62,372 bases of DNA from JAGSOU01 sp049974865 (GCA_049974865.1 JBNGCX010000017.1:1-62372), one strand, 5' to 3'. Counted from the stretch's first letter, positions 1 to 9,433 are shown. Made by a program: numbers and translations. The notes: generated by a model from the letters alone, not told the origin.

Positions 1-829
1 CCGCGCCTTCCTGTCGCCCCCCGCCGCCAGCGCCCGCATCCGCGCGCTGGAAGAGCAGCTGGGCGCGCAGGTCATCTATCGCAGCAACAAGGGTGTCAGC
101 CTGACGCAGGCCGGCGAGACCCTGCTGCACCACGCCCGCCTGATCCTGCGGCAGGTCGATTTCCTGAAGGACGACTTCGCGGGCGACGATATCGGCGGCC
201 ATGTCCGGATCTTCGCCAACACCACCGCGGTGACCGAGTTCCTGCCGGAATTCCTGGCTGGGTTCCTGGCCGACCACCCGCGCCTGACCGTCGATCTGCA
301 GGAACGGCTGACCCACGACATCCTGCGCGGCATCCAGGACGGCACCGCCGATCTCGGCATCTTCTCGGGCGAGGCGGAGGCGGGCGAGTTGGAGGTGATC
401 CGCTTTTCCACCGACCGCCTGCTGCTGGCCACGCCGCGCGACCACCCCCTTGCCCGCCGAGAAGAGCTGCCCTTCGCCGAGACGCTGGAACACGAACATA
501 TCGGCCTGCACGAGGGCAGCACGCTGCTCGCCTTCCTGCGCGGCCTGATGGAGAAGAACGGCTACGAGCGCGCCCTGCGCATCCAGGTGCGCAGCTTCGA
601 GGCGATGTGCCGGCTGGTCGAGGCCGGCGTGGGCATCGGCGTCGTGCCCGAATCCGCCGCCCGCCGCCACGCCCGCACCATGCGCCTGTCGCTGGTCCGG
701 CTGTCGGACGACTGGGCGCTTCGCGACCGCTGCGTCGCGGTGCGCGGCCGCTCGGCCCTGCCTCGCAGCGCCCGCGCGCTGGTCGATTCGCTGATCCGTT
801 CCGGCGTCGGCGGCGACATGGCGCAATGA
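1..829 (+). CDS. LysR-family transcriptional regulator, 5'-truncated
   Basis: The reading frame is open from base 2, so the gene starts before the window; about 275 residues are visible. The first residues (AASARIRALEEQLGAQVIYR followed by GVSLTQAGETLL) are the recognition-helix part of a LysR winged HTH. The rest is a LysR substrate-binding domain with the usual IFANTTAVTEFLPEFL opening and a GIGVVPESAARR stretch near the C-terminus. It is followed after 175 bp by a same-strand hydrolase cluster, so it may control that cluster, but LysR genes are often divergent from their targets and the effector cannot be read from sequence. Confidence 0.9.
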   Translation, partial: RAFLSPPAASARIRALEEQLGAQVIYRSNKGVSLTQAGETLLHHARLILRQVDFLKDDFAGDDIGGHVRIFANTTAVTEFLPEFLAGFLADHPRLTVDLQERLTHDILRGIQDGTADLGIFSGEAEAGELEVIRFSTDRLLLATPRDHPLARREELPFAETLEHEHIGLHEGSTLLAFLRGLMEKNGYERALRIQVRSFEAMCRLVEAGVGIGVVPESAARRHARTMRLSLVRLSDDWALRDRCVAVRGRSALPRSARALVDSLIRSGVGGDMAQ

Positions 830-1004
830 GCCGGGCGCGGCGCTATCTCGAATAGTTATAACCGGTTGCACCCATCGGGATTGGAAAGGGAAAACGCCCG
901 CTGACATCCTGACGGCGGCATCTCCGTGCGGATGCCGCGCGGACCTTTGGACAGGGCCCGCGCGAGACCACCAAGAACAAAGCCGCTACTAGTCAGGAAA
1001 AACA

Positions 1005-1922
1005 ATGGACGATTTCTCGTCACCCGACGTGCCGCCAAAGGGCGCGTTCCAGGCCAATCCGCGCATACCCTACCGGCTGGCGAACCGGCATAGGCCGCTG
1101 AACGGCCCCGAAGGCAAGCGCCTGATCGTGAACCTGGTCGTGAATATAGAACACTGGCCCTTCGACCGGGCGATGCCGCGCAAATTGCTGACCCCGCCGC
1201 ACGGGCGCGAACAGGTACCGGATGTGCCCAATTTCTGCTGGGCCGACTACGGGATGCGGGCGGGCATGGCGCGGCTACTGTCGCTTTTCGACGCGCGCGG
1301 ACTGCCGGTGTCGGCCAGCATCAACGCGACCGCGATCGACACCTACGCGGACTGCGCCGAGGCGATCCGCGCCGCGGGCTGGGAATTCGTCGGCCACGGG
1401 ATGCACCAGACGGGGCTGAGCGCCGATGCCGGAGAGCGCGACGTCATCCGCAGCACGCTGGAGAAACTCCGGGCCTTCACCGGCGGACCGGTGCGCGGCT
1501 GGCTCAGCCCCGGGCTGCGCGAAACCGATGCCACGCCGGATATCCTGGCCGCGGAAGGGATCGACTATCTCTGCGACTGGAGCGTGGATGACGTGCCGCA
1601 CTGGATGCGAGCCGATCCCCGCAGGCTTATCGCCATGCCCTACACGCTCGAGCTGAACGACTCGGTGATCTACGCGGTGGAGAAACACAGCTCGGCCGAG
1701 ATGTTCCAGCGGCTCCAGACGACGCTCGACTGTTTCGCCGCCGCGACCGAGCCTGCGGGCGCCAAGGTGCTGGGCATCGGCCTGCACCCCCACCTGATCG
1801 GGGTCGCCCACCGCTTCCCCTACCTGGTGCGCATGCTCGACCTGCTGCAGGCACGCGACGACGTGGCCTTCATGACCGGTTCGCAGATCGCCGACTGGTT
1901 CGCACGGGAGCGCGCCGAATGA
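1005..1922 (+). CDS. polysaccharide deacetylase family hydrolase (PuuE/allantoinase-like)
   Basis: 305-residue protein of the NodB-homology fold. The segment around residues 60-140 (VPNFCWADYGMRAGMARLL, then SASINATAIDTY and WEFVGHGMHQT) follows the peptidoglycan/urate-type deacetylases such as the cofactor-independent allantoinase PuuE, where the GHGMHQ and later GLHPHLIG histidines bind metal. It lacks a signal peptide, which argues for a cytoplasmic small-molecule amidohydrolase and not a wall deacetylase. Its stop overlaps the start of the isochorismatase-like gene by 4 bp, so the two are probably translationally coupled. The substrate is unknown; purine or pyrimidine ring breakdown is one possibility. 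Confidence 0.8.
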   Translation: MDDFSSPDVPPKGAFQANPRIPYRLANRHRPLNGPEGKRLIVNLVVNIEHWPFDRAMPRKLLTPPHGREQVPDVPNFCWADYGMRAGMARLLSLFDARGLPVSASINATAIDTYADCAEAIRAAGWEFVGHGMHQTGLSADAGERDVIRSTLEKLRAFTGGPVRGWLSPGLRETDATPDILAAEGIDYLCDWSVDDVPHWMRADPRRLIAMPYTLELNDSVIYAVEKHSSAEMFQRLQTTLDCFAAATEPAGAKVLGIGLHPHLIGVAHRFPYLVRMLDLLQARDDVAFMTGSQIADWFARERAE

Positions 1923-2578
1923 AAGGATACGAACCGCCTATCCTCGCCGATTTCGCGCAGCGCTTCGCGCCCGGGCACACGGCGCTGCTGATCATCGACA
2001 TGCAGAAGGATTTCTGCCTCGACGGCTACGCCACCAGCCGGGCCGGGCGGCCTCTGGACGCAGCACAGGCGATCGTCCCGACGCTGGAAAACCTGCTCCA
2101 TGCGGCGCGGCGGGCAGGCGTCCTGATCTGTCATGTCGGGTTCTGGACGCTGGAGCATCACCGCAGCGACACCGCGCCGTGGCTCGCGCAGCGCCGCCGC
2201 GCCACCTACGCCTCGGACCGGATCGCGATGGAGGGCAGCGAGGGCGCGGAGTTCATCGAGGCGCTGGCGCCGCAGCCGGGCGAGCCGGTGATCCGCAAGC
2301 ACCGTTACAGCGCCTTCAAGGGCACCAATCTCGATACCGTCCTGCGGGCGCGCGGCATCCGCTCGGTCGTGCCCACGGGCGTGTCGACCAATGTCTGCGT
2401 CGAAAGCACAATGCGCGACGCCTTCGAGACTGGCCATTACACCGCCCTGCCCCGCGACGCCTGCGCCTCGTGGGACAGGGCGCTGCACGAAGCCACCCTG
2501 AAAACCGCCAACGCCCGCTTCGGGCTGGTTTGCGACAGCGCGGACCTCATCCATGCGTGGAACGGAGACAATCAATGA
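1919..2578 (+). CDS. isochorismatase-like cysteine hydrolase
   Basis: 219-residue member of the isochorismatase-like hydrolases, cytoplasmic. The catalytic triad is visible: Asp in LLIIDMQKDF, Lys in IRKHRYSAFKGT, and the nucleophilic Cys in PTGVSTNVCVESTMRDAF. The DMQ(K/N)DF motif and the VSTNVCVE(S/T)T context resemble ureidoacrylate, N-carbamoylsarcosine and biuret amidohydrolases more than true isochorismatase. It starts inside the previous gene (ATGA overlap) and its stop overlaps the start of the following MmgE/PrpD gene, so three genes form one translational unit. Amide or ureido-bond hydrolysis is likely; the exact substrate is not evident. Confidence 0.85.
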   Translation: MKGYEPPILADFAQRFAPGHTALLIIDMQKDFCLDGYATSRAGRPLDAAQAIVPTLENLLHAARRAGVLICHVGFWTLEHHRSDTAPWLAQRRRATYASDRIAMEGSEGAEFIEALAPQPGEPVIRKHRYSAFKGTNLDTVLRARGIRSVVPTGVSTNVCVESTMRDAFETGHYTALPRDACASWDRALHEATLKTANARFGLVCDSADLIHAWNGDNQ

Positions 2579-3987
2579 AAGACGCCAATATAACGACCCG
2601 CACCCTGACAGGCGACGCCGCAAGCTTCGCCTCGTCCCTGGCTCTCGAGGACATTCCGCAGCACACCCGCCATATCGCCAAGCGCTGCATCATCGACGGG
2701 CTCGGCGTCATGCTGGCCGGGACCGAGCAGGAGGCGCTGAAGATCGCCGCCCGCTACCTTGCCGAGACCGGCGCAACGCCCGTCGCGCGCCCCATCGGCA
2801 ATCGGGACCTCAGGGTTTCGCCCCAGCAGGCGGCGTTCTGGAACGGGCTGGCCGGCCACGCCATGGACTGGGACGATACACAGGTCGCCGAGGGGCCGAA
2901 CCGCCCCTACGGCCTACTGACCCACCCGACCGTGCCGCCGCTGTCGGCCGTGCTGGCCCTGGCGGAGATCGAAGACGGCGTGACCGGCGCGGACTTCCTC
3001 GTCGGCTTCGTCGCCGGGGTCGAGGTCGAGTGCAAGATCGCCGAGGCGATCAACCCCGACCACTACAACCTGGGCTTCCACACCAGCGGGACGATCGGCA
3101 CCTTCGGCTCGGCCGCGGCGTCGGCGCGCATCCTGGGGCTCAACGCGGACCGCACGGCGCAGGTGCTCGGCGGGGCGGCGTCGATGGCCGCCGGCATCCG
3201 GGCGAATTTCGGCACAATGGGCAAGCCCATGCATGTCGGCCGGTCGTCGGAGAATGGCGTCACCAGCGCCCTGCTCGCGCGCGAAGGCTTTACCTTCAAC
3301 GACGCCGCGCTGGACGGCCAATGGGGCTATCTCTCGGTCGCGGGGCGCGGTGGCGAGGCGGACCTGGTTCTGGGCCGGTTCGGCAACCCGTTCTCGCTGA
3401 CCGACCCCGGGGTCAGCATCAAGCCCTACCCCTGCGGCGTGCTCACCCATCCCTCGATGGACGCGATGAAGGCGCTGATGGAGGAGAACGGCCTCGCGCC
3501 CGATGACATCGAGAAGGTGACGCTCTTCGCCTCCAACAACATCCTGCACCCGATCCGGTTCCGCACCGCGCAGACCGAACTGGAGGGCAAGTTCTGCATG
3601 GCCTTCCTGCTGTCGGCGATCATCCTGACCGGCCGCGCCGGCAAGGCCGAGTTCACCGACGCCTTCGTCCAGAGCCCGGAATGCCAGGCGATGCAGCAGC
3701 GGGTCGAGACCCAGTTCGACCCCGATATCGCGGCGATGGGGCATGACAAGATCCTGTCGCGGATCGAGGTGGTCACGAAATCGGGCCGGACCCTGCGGAA
3801 ATTCTCGGACGACCGCTATCGCGGCGGACCGCAGAACCCGCTGTCGGATGCCGAGGTCGAACAGAAGTTCATGGACTGCGTGTCGGGTATCCTGTCCGAC
3901 GCCCGCGCGCGCGAGGTGCTGGACACGATCTGGTCGCTCGAGGACCAGCCCGACGCCCGCGCCCTGCTCGACCGGGTGAACGGCTGA
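2575..3987 (+). CDS. MmgE/PrpD family protein
   Basis: 470 residues, full length for MmgE/PrpD proteins, the family of 2-methylcitrate dehydratase and related iminodisuccinate epimerases and aconitate isomerases. The start at ATG 2575 gives MKDANITTRTLTGDAASFAS and overlaps the preceding stop by 4 bp; the open frame further upstream is read-through of the neighbour. Family hallmarks are DGLGVMLAGTEQEA near residue 50, the GLAGHAMDWDDT motif (the region contributing active-site Asp and His) and KPYPCGVLTHPSMDA. Propionate genes (prpB, prpC) are absent, so a methylcitrate role is unlikely; it probably handles a dicarboxylate intermediate of the local pathway. Confidence 0.85.
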   Translation: MKDANITTRTLTGDAASFASSLALEDIPQHTRHIAKRCIIDGLGVMLAGTEQEALKIAARYLAETGATPVARPIGNRDLRVSPQQAAFWNGLAGHAMDWDDTQVAEGPNRPYGLLTHPTVPPLSAVLALAEIEDGVTGADFLVGFVAGVEVECKIAEAINPDHYNLGFHTSGTIGTFGSAAASARILGLNADRTAQVLGGAASMAAGIRANFGTMGKPMHVGRSSENGVTSALLAREGFTFNDAALDGQWGYLSVAGRGGEADLVLGRFGNPFSLTDPGVSIKPYPCGVLTHPSMDAMKALMEENGLAPDDIEKVTLFASNNILHPIRFRTAQTELEGKFCMAFLLSAIILTGRAGKAEFTDAFVQSPECQAMQQRVETQFDPDIAAMGHDKILSRIEVVTKSGRTLRKFSDDRYRGGPQNPLSDAEVEQKFMDCVSGILSDARAREVLDTIWSLEDQPDARALLDRVNG

Positions 3988-4106
3988 GGACCCTTCCGGC
4001 GGTTTCTTTGCAAAAGCGTTTTTCTGCTCTACTGTTCGAGGATCGATCTGGCGGCGACCCGCTGCCGCGAGTGCAGGAAGACGCGAACCGCCGGAACGCC
4101 CACCCC

Positions 4107-5036
4107 ATGGAAATGCGCCAACTCCATTATTTCGTCGCGCTTGCCGAGGAGTCCAGCGTCTCCCGCGCCGCCGTCAAACTGTCGGTGGCGCAGCCCGCGA
4201 TCAGCCGCCAGCTCCGGATGCTGGAAGAGGAACTGGGCGTCACGCTGTTCCACCGCACCGGCCGCGGGATGAAGCTGACCGGCGCCGGGACCTTCTTCGA
4301 GGGCCGGGTCCGCAAGATCCTGAACGACCTGAGCGAACTGGAGCACGACGTCCGCAAGCTGAAGGGCGTCGTCGAGGGCAAGGTGACGCTGGGCGTGCCC
4401 CCCACCGAAAGCCACATCCTGGTGCCACCCCTGCTGCAGGCCCTGCGCAAACGCCACCCGGGCGTCGACCTGCGCATCGTCGAGGCCTTCAGCGGCGATG
4501 TCAGCGAGCTTTTGACCACCGGCCATATCGACGTGGCACTGTTCTACAAGGCGCCGCGCACCAAGCATTACGTCGCCGACGAGCTGCTGCATGAAAGCCT
4601 GTATCTTCTGCAGTCAGGCGCCTCCCCCCAGTCCGGGACCGCCCTGCTGAGTGTCCCCGACCTTGCCGGGCAGCCCATGGTCCTGCCCAGCCGCCGCCAC
4701 GGGCTGCGTGCGCTTCTCGACCAGGTCTGCAACGACATAGGAGTCGAGCTAACCGTGGAATACGAGGTCGATTCCCTCATGACCCTCGTCCGCATGGTCG
4801 AGGACGGCTCCGTGGCGACCATCCTGCCTTATAACGCGGTCCAACGGGACATCGCCGAGGGGCGCATCACGGCCACCCAGATCGACCCGCAGCAGCTCAG
4901 ACGAATCCTGGTTCTGGCCACCACGACCCACCACCCGGTGCGCACCCCCATGCGCATCGTCGCCCAGCTCTGCGCCGAAATCGTGCGCGACCTGGCGGCC
5001 GAGGGCCAGTGGCAAGGCATCATCCCCAAGGGATAG
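4107..5036 (+). CDS. LysR-family transcriptional regulator
   Basis: 309 residues when started at ATG 4107 (MEMRQLHYFVALAEESSVSR), which fits the canonical LysR N-terminus; an in-frame start about 100 bp upstream adds residues with no family similarity. The HTH spans residues 4-62 (AAVKLSVAQPAISRQLRMLEEELGVTLFHR). The effector domain begins at VTLGVPPTESHILVPPLL, similar to CatM/NAC/TsaR-type regulators. It lies 119 bp downstream of the MmgE/PrpD gene and converges with the leftward TRAP/MmgE operon, so it could regulate either flank. Confidence 0.9.
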   Translation: MEMRQLHYFVALAEESSVSRAAVKLSVAQPAISRQLRMLEEELGVTLFHRTGRGMKLTGAGTFFEGRVRKILNDLSELEHDVRKLKGVVEGKVTLGVPPTESHILVPPLLQALRKRHPGVDLRIVEAFSGDVSELLTTGHIDVALFYKAPRTKHYVADELLHESLYLLQSGASPQSGTALLSVPDLAGQPMVLPSRRHGLRALLDQVCNDIGVELTVEYEVDSLMTLVRMVEDGSVATILPYNAVQRDIAEGRITATQIDPQQLRRILVLATTTHHPVRTPMRIVAQLCAEIVRDLAAEGQWQGIIPKG

Positions 5037-5049
5037 CCCGCCGCTAAGG

Positions 5050-6417
5050 TCAGCCGGCCTGTGGGCAGGCCAGGTCCATCAGGTTGCCGACATCGTCCAG
5101 CCTGTCCAGGCCTTCGATCCGCTCGGCCAGCGCTGATGCGGCCTCGTCCGCCAGGGGGAATGCCGCCGCCCGGCAATTGGCCCGGAACTTGGCCATGCGC
5201 TGTTCGCCGGACACCGGGTTCCCGGGATGACCGAGGGCCTGCCTGACGGTCTCGGTTTCGGTCGAGCCGTCGGCGTATTCGAGGCTCACGCGGCTGGGGC
5301 CGAAGGCGCTGGGTTCGGCCATGTCGAAGGTCCGCACCTCGATCCGCTCGGCCAGCGCCAGCGGCCCCGGCTCGGCCAGCGCGCCGGGGGTGAAATGATC
5401 CACCCCGACCCGCCCGTCGATCAGGCAGCGGGCCAGGCAATAGGACAGGCAAAGCCGCGCATAATTGGCCAGCATGCCGGGCCTTGCCGGCCGCCCGACC
5501 AGCGAATGGGCCACCGGCGAGACGGTCACCGCGATGCGGCGAAGCCTCCCCGGCTCGGCGGGGCGGCGGGCCTGCAGGCGCATCACCGCCTCGATCGCGC
5601 CATGCGTCGCCCGACCCGTAGGAAAGGGTTTTTCCACAACCTGTTCGATCCGCCGGACCCCGGCAAGCCGGGCCAGCACGGGCGCGACGTCGACCGCGTC
5701 CTCGAACAGGTTGAAATAGCCGAACCGGCCCTGGAGCGTGTTCTGCGTAGCCGCCAGCCCGGCGCGGGCCAGGTCGACCGCCTCGACCGCGGCGCGGGCG
5801 TTGAAGCCGATCTGGAGGGCGAGCAGCATCGTGCCCTCCTCATGCGCCTGCATCGAGCCGCCGGACTGCGCGTATTGCGCGCCGAAGGCGTTCAACATCT
5901 GGTCCCGGTCGAGCCCGGCGATCTTGCCGGCGGCGGCAACGGCGCCGAAGCCGCCGACCACGGCGGGGCGAAAGAACTTCATCGGGGCGGTGCCTGCCAG
6001 GCCGATGGCAGCGGCGACATCGACACCGGCGACCACCGCCTCGATCAGGGCCGTCCCCGGCACGCCGCCCCGCTGTTCGGCCGCGGCCAGCGCGGCCGGC
6101 AGGATCGCCGTCAGCGCATGCACGACGGCCTCTTCGTGCAGGCAGTCGAACTCGGAGTTGTGGACGCAATAGGCGTTGTAGAGCGCGGCCAGCCCCGGCG
6201 GGAACCGCCCCGTCCGGCCGAAGACCCGGCAAGGGGCGCCCTGCCCCCAGCCCGCGCCCGCGGCGAACAGCTCTTCGGCCCACTGGCCCGAACTGCCGGC
6301 CAGCCCGACGCCGATGGTGTCGAGGATCAGGCGGCGGGCCGCCGCCCGGGTCTCCTCGGAAAGGTCCCGGTAGCGGGTCGCGATGACGTGGTCCGAAAAA
6401 GGCCCGGTTGCGTCCAT
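5050..6417 (-). CDS. second MmgE/PrpD family protein
   Basis: 455 residues starting at ATG 6417; a good AGGAG ribosome-binding site lies 7 nt upstream of this codon, whereas the alternative ATG at 6438 has none. Family features include RLILDTIGVGLAGSSGQ, a CVHNSEFDCLHEEAVVHALTAILPA region replacing the usual HAxDxDD helix, and KPFPTGRATHGAIEAVM. It is a distant paralogue of the protein at 2575 and not a duplicate. It is the last gene of the leftward TRAP transporter operon, which suggests that it acts on the transported acid after uptake. Confidence 0.82.
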   Translation of the reverse strand: MDATGPFSDHVIATRYRDLSEETRAAARRLILDTIGVGLAGSSGQWAEELFAAGAGWGQGAPCRVFGRTGRFPPGLAALYNAYCVHNSEFDCLHEEAVVHALTAILPAALAAAEQRGGVPGTALIEAVVAGVDVAAAIGLAGTAPMKFFRPAVVGGFGAVAAAGKIAGLDRDQMLNAFGAQYAQSGGSMQAHEEGTMLLALQIGFNARAAVEAVDLARAGLAATQNTLQGRFGYFNLFEDAVDVAPVLARLAGVRRIEQVVEKPFPTGRATHGAIEAVMRLQARRPAEPGRLRRIAVTVSPVAHSLVGRPARPGMLANYARLCLSYCLARCLIDGRVGVDHFTPGALAEPGPLALAERIEVRTFDMAEPSAFGPSRVSLEYADGSTETETVRQALGHPGNPVSGEQRMAKFRANCRAAAFPLADEAASALAERIEGLDRLDDVGNLMDLACPQAG

Positions 6418-6442
6418 GTTGCAGCTCCTGTCGTCCATCGGT

Positions 6443-7729
6443 CTAGCGGATCATCCCGGGCAGCCAGAGCGCGATCGACGGGAAGGCGATCACGAGGCCG
6501 ATCATCACCAGCAGGACGCCGACGAAGGGCATCGCCCCCATCATGACGTCGTTCATCGTCCCTCGCGCGGGTCGGATGCTCTGCACCACGAACAGGTTCA
6601 GGCCGATGGGCGGGGTCACCAGCGCGGTTTCCAGCAGCAGCATCAGCACGATGCCGAACCAGACCGGGTCGAAGCCCAGCGAGACCACGATAGGGGTGAC
6701 GATGGGCACGGTGGCGATCATCATCGACAACGTCTCCATGAAACAGCCCAGGATGATGTAGAAGCCCGCGATCACCAGGACCGTCTGGTAGGGCCCGAGG
6801 CCCAGCGTGCTGACGAAGTGCTCCATCGCCGCGGCGAGACCGATGGCGGAAAAGACCAGGTTCAGGAAATAGGCGGCGATGATGATCAGGATGATCATCG
6901 CGGTGGTGCGCATCGTGCCCTCGAAGGCGGCCAGCAGCACCGGGATGCTGAGCGCCCGGAAGGCCGCCGCCAGGATCAGCGCCGCGATCACACCCAGCGC
7001 CGCGGCCTCGGTCGGGGTGGCGAAGCCGGCATAGATCGACCCCACCACCACCGCGAAGATGGCGGCGGGCGGCAGCAGGTGCGGCACGCTGGCCAGCCGC
7101 GCCCGCCAGCTCGTCACGATGCGCTGCCCGCCCCATTCGGGCTTGACCAGGCAAGCCGCGGCGATCAGCGCCATGAACAGCCCGGCCAGAAGCAGCCCCG
7201 GCAGAATGCCCGCCAGGTAGAGGCTGGGCAGCGAGGTGTTCGTCATGACCGCGAAGATGATCATGTTGATCGAGGGCGGGATCAGGATGCCCAGCGTGCC
7301 GCCGGCGGCCAGGGTGCCCAGAAACAGCCGCTCATTATAGCCATAGACCGGCACCTCGGGCAAAGCGACGGTGCCCACCGTGGCGGCGGTGGCCACCGAC
7401 GACCCCGAGGTCGCGGCGAACATGGCCGAGGTGCCAATATTGGAATGCATCAGCCCGCCCGGCAGCCAGCCCAGCCAGTGTGACAGCGCCATGTACATGC
7501 GCGACGACACGCCGGTGCGCAGCAGGATCTCGCCCAGAAGCACGAACATGGGGATCGCCACCAGCAGGTTGTTGGTGCTGGTGGACCAGGCGATATCGCC
7601 CAGCGTGCGGACCAGCGGCATCGGCGAGAACAGCTCGGCCAGGATCAGGCCGAGCACGCCCATCACCGCGGCGACCGGCAGGCTGAGGAGGATCAGAACG
7701 ATCAACGTGGAAAGAGCGGTGGCCAGCAT
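6443..7729 (-). CDS. dctM: TRAP transporter large permease subunit, DctM type
   Basis: 428-residue, highly hydrophobic protein with about 11-12 predicted membrane helices, the Na+-coupled translocating subunit of a tripartite ATP-independent periplasmic transporter. DctM signatures are LLVAIPMFVLLGEILLRTGVS, the SGSSVATAATVGTVALPEM-like loop (ends VPVYGY here) and GTLGILIPPSINMIIF. The start at ATG 7729 (MLATALSTLIVLILL) is the natural start; the longer open frame reads back into dctQ. It follows dctQ after 5 bp and precedes the MmgE/PrpD gene after 25 bp, one operon. Confidence 0.95.
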   Translation of the reverse strand: MLATALSTLIVLILLSLPVAAVMGVLGLILAELFSPMPLVRTLGDIAWSTSTNNLLVAIPMFVLLGEILLRTGVSSRMYMALSHWLGWLPGGLMHSNIGTSAMFAATSGSSVATAATVGTVALPEVPVYGYNERLFLGTLAAGGTLGILIPPSINMIIFAVMTNTSLPSLYLAGILPGLLLAGLFMALIAAACLVKPEWGGQRIVTSWRARLASVPHLLPPAAIFAVVVGSIYAGFATPTEAAALGVIAALILAAAFRALSIPVLLAAFEGTMRTTAMIILIIIAAYFLNLVFSAIGLAAAMEHFVSTLGLGPYQTVLVIAGFYIILGCFMETLSMMIATVPIVTPIVVSLGFDPVWFGIVLMLLLETALVTPPIGLNLFVVQSIRPARGTMNDVMMGAMPFVGVLLVMIGLVIAFPSIALWLPGMIR

Positions 7730-7734
7730 GGGTC

Positions 7735-8376
7735 TTATCCTTGTGTGGCGTGTTCGGTCCGGGGCAGGACGGCCTGCTCTTCGATCTCGTCCTCGACGGT
7801 CTTGATACCGGCGATCCGCGAGACCCCCCCGACATCCCCGCTCAGCAGAAAGGCGATGGCGCGCAGGAACAGCAGCAGCAGGGTCAGCGAAAAGAACACC
7901 AGCCCGCCCAGCCACAGCGACTGCGGCAGCCACAGCGGCGTCTGAAGCGCGCTGTTCGAGGTCGAGCCGAATTGCAGCGTGGTCTGCAGCAACCTGCCGG
8001 CCCAGTAGGTCACGAGGAACATGAAGCCGGCCATGCTGGCGAGGCCGAGCAGGTCGAGGACGGCCCGCGGGCGGCGGTTCACCAGGTTGTAAAGCACGTC
8101 GATGCGGATATGAGCCTGCTCCATCAGCGCGAAGGTCAGCGCCCAGGACACCGAGACGGCCAAAACGTAGCCGGTGATCTCATCCATCCCGCCGAGCGTC
8201 ACGTTGAAGAACTTGCGCAGCAGCACCTCGGCGGTGACCAGGATGCAGACGGCGACCAGGGCAAAGCCGGACACCCAGGTCGAAACCCGGCCCAGCTTGC
8301 CGGCAAAGCCCAGCGCGCGGTCCAGAGGCGCGAACGCCCCCGGAGCCTTGCGTGTATTGGTCTCGTTCAGAGACAT
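7735..8376 (-). CDS. dctQ: TRAP transporter small permease subunit, DctQ type
   Basis: 213 residues, four predicted membrane helices (VSGFALVAVCILVTAEVLLR; YVLAVSVSWALTFALM; LLGLASMAGFMFLVTYW; LWLGGLVFFSLTLLLLFLR), the standard DctQ layout. The EITGYVLAVSVSWALTFALMEQAHIRIDVL stretch is characteristic of the family; it is broken up by the second helix. It is encoded between the periplasmic binding protein (1-bp gap) and DctM (5-bp gap). It should form the small membrane component in complex with DctM. Confidence 0.93.
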   Translation of the reverse strand: MSLNETNTRKAPGAFAPLDRALGFAGKLGRVSTWVSGFALVAVCILVTAEVLLRKFFNVTLGGMDEITGYVLAVSVSWALTFALMEQAHIRIDVLYNLVNRRPRAVLDLLGLASMAGFMFLVTYWAGRLLQTTLQFGSTSNSALQTPLWLPQSLWLGGLVFFSLTLLLLFLRAIAFLLSGDVGGVSRIAGIKTVEDEIEEQAVLPRTEHATQG

Positions 8377-8377
8377 G

Positions 8378-9433
8378 TCAGTTCACTTCCGTCGTCATGC
8401 CGATGACCGGGCCGATCGTCTGGTTGAACTCCGCAACGCAATCGGCGCCGCAGCGTTCGGCCCATTTGGGCAGAATGACGTCCTTGGTGATCTTGTCCAG
8501 GAGGTCCCTGTCGGCGTCGCTGACCGGGACGAGGGTCATGTCGGCCTTGACCCCCACCGTGCAGGGATCGGCCCCGATATTGCAGTTGATCCCGTCCTGG
8601 GTCTCCTGCCCGGCGCCGACCCAGATCTCGTCTTCCAGCGCCTTCAACTCGGCCTGAAGGAAGGACTGCGTTTCCGGGTTCAGCCGGTCCCAGAAGGACA
8701 GGTTGGCCGTGGTCACCATCGTGCTCCAGCCCACGGGAAGGGCGTAGAGATGGCTGGCCACCTCGAACCACTTGGCCGAATTGCCCGACAGGGTGCCGGT
8801 GATCGCGCAATCCACCACGCCGGTCTGCAGTGCCGGGATCACATCGGCAAAGGCCATCGTGACGCCGGTGCCGCCCAGCGCGGCGACGAATTCCGACAGC
8901 GTGCGGTTGCCGGTGCGGACCTTCTTGCCGTCGATATCGGAGAGGTCCTTGATCTCGGTGTTGCAGTAGAAGACCTGCGCCGGGTAGGGCCAGGTCGCCA
9001 ACACCTTCACCCCGTATTTGTCGGCGAAATAGGAATCGAGCACCGGCTCGTAGGCTTCGGCGATCGCATGCGCGTCGTCGACGGTCGGGGCCAGCCCGGC
9101 AAGGTCGGCGGCCTCGTTGCGGGGATCGTCCGATGCAGTATAGCCGAGAACCGTGGTGCTGATATCGACGACGCCCTGCCCGGTCAGGCGCAGGATCTCG
9201 CCGCCCTTCAGGCCCATCTCGTCGAAACCGCGCGCGTTGGCGCGGATCTTGCCACCCGACGCCTCGCGCAGCCGATCATTCCAGAAGGCTTCTTCGTAAT
9301 TCTCGTAGGAGGACAGAAAGGAAACCGATCCGAGAACGTTCACCTCGACGCTCTGGATCTCTGCCGATGCAGCCGTCGCCGTTACGATCGCGATCGCGGC
9401 ACCGGCCCGTGCCACCGTTCTTCTGTAAGTCAT
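8378..9433 (-). CDS. dctP: TRAP transporter periplasmic substrate-binding protein, DctP type
   Basis: 351 residues with a Sec signal peptide (MTYRRTVARAGAAIAIVTAT, cleavage after ASA). The mature part shows DctP motifs: GGKIRANARGFDEMGLKGGEIL, the substrate-carboxylate Arg segment DIDGKKVRTGNRTLSEFV, ALGGTGVTMAFADVIPALQTGVVD, and a late AGQETQDG helix. Four cysteines in the C-terminal third could form disulfides. First gene of the leftward operon dctP-dctQ-dctM-MmgE/PrpD. TRAP binding proteins of this type usually bind organic acids through the conserved Arg; the ligand here is unknown. Confidence 0.94.
   Translation of the reverse strand: MTYRRTVARAGAAIAIVTATAASAEIQSVEVNVLGSVSFLSSYENYEEAFWNDRLREASGGKIRANARGFDEMGLKGGEILRLTGQGVVDISTTVLGYTASDDPRNEAADLAGLAPTVDDAHAIAEAYEPVLDSYFADKYGVKVLATWPYPAQVFYCNTEIKDLSDIDGKKVRTGNRTLSEFVAALGGTGVTMAFADVIPALQTGVVDCAITGTLSGNSAKWFEVASHLYALPVGWSTMVTTANLSFWDRLNPETQSFLQAELKALEDEIWVGAGQETQDGINCNIGADPCTVGVKADMTLVPVSDADRDLLDKITKDVILPKWAERCGADCVAEFNQTIGPVIGMTTEVN

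Noticed and set aside
2575..3987. Methylcitrate dehydratase (prpD) of propionate catabolism
   Set aside because: No prpB, prpC or acnD neighbours; the family includes many other activities.
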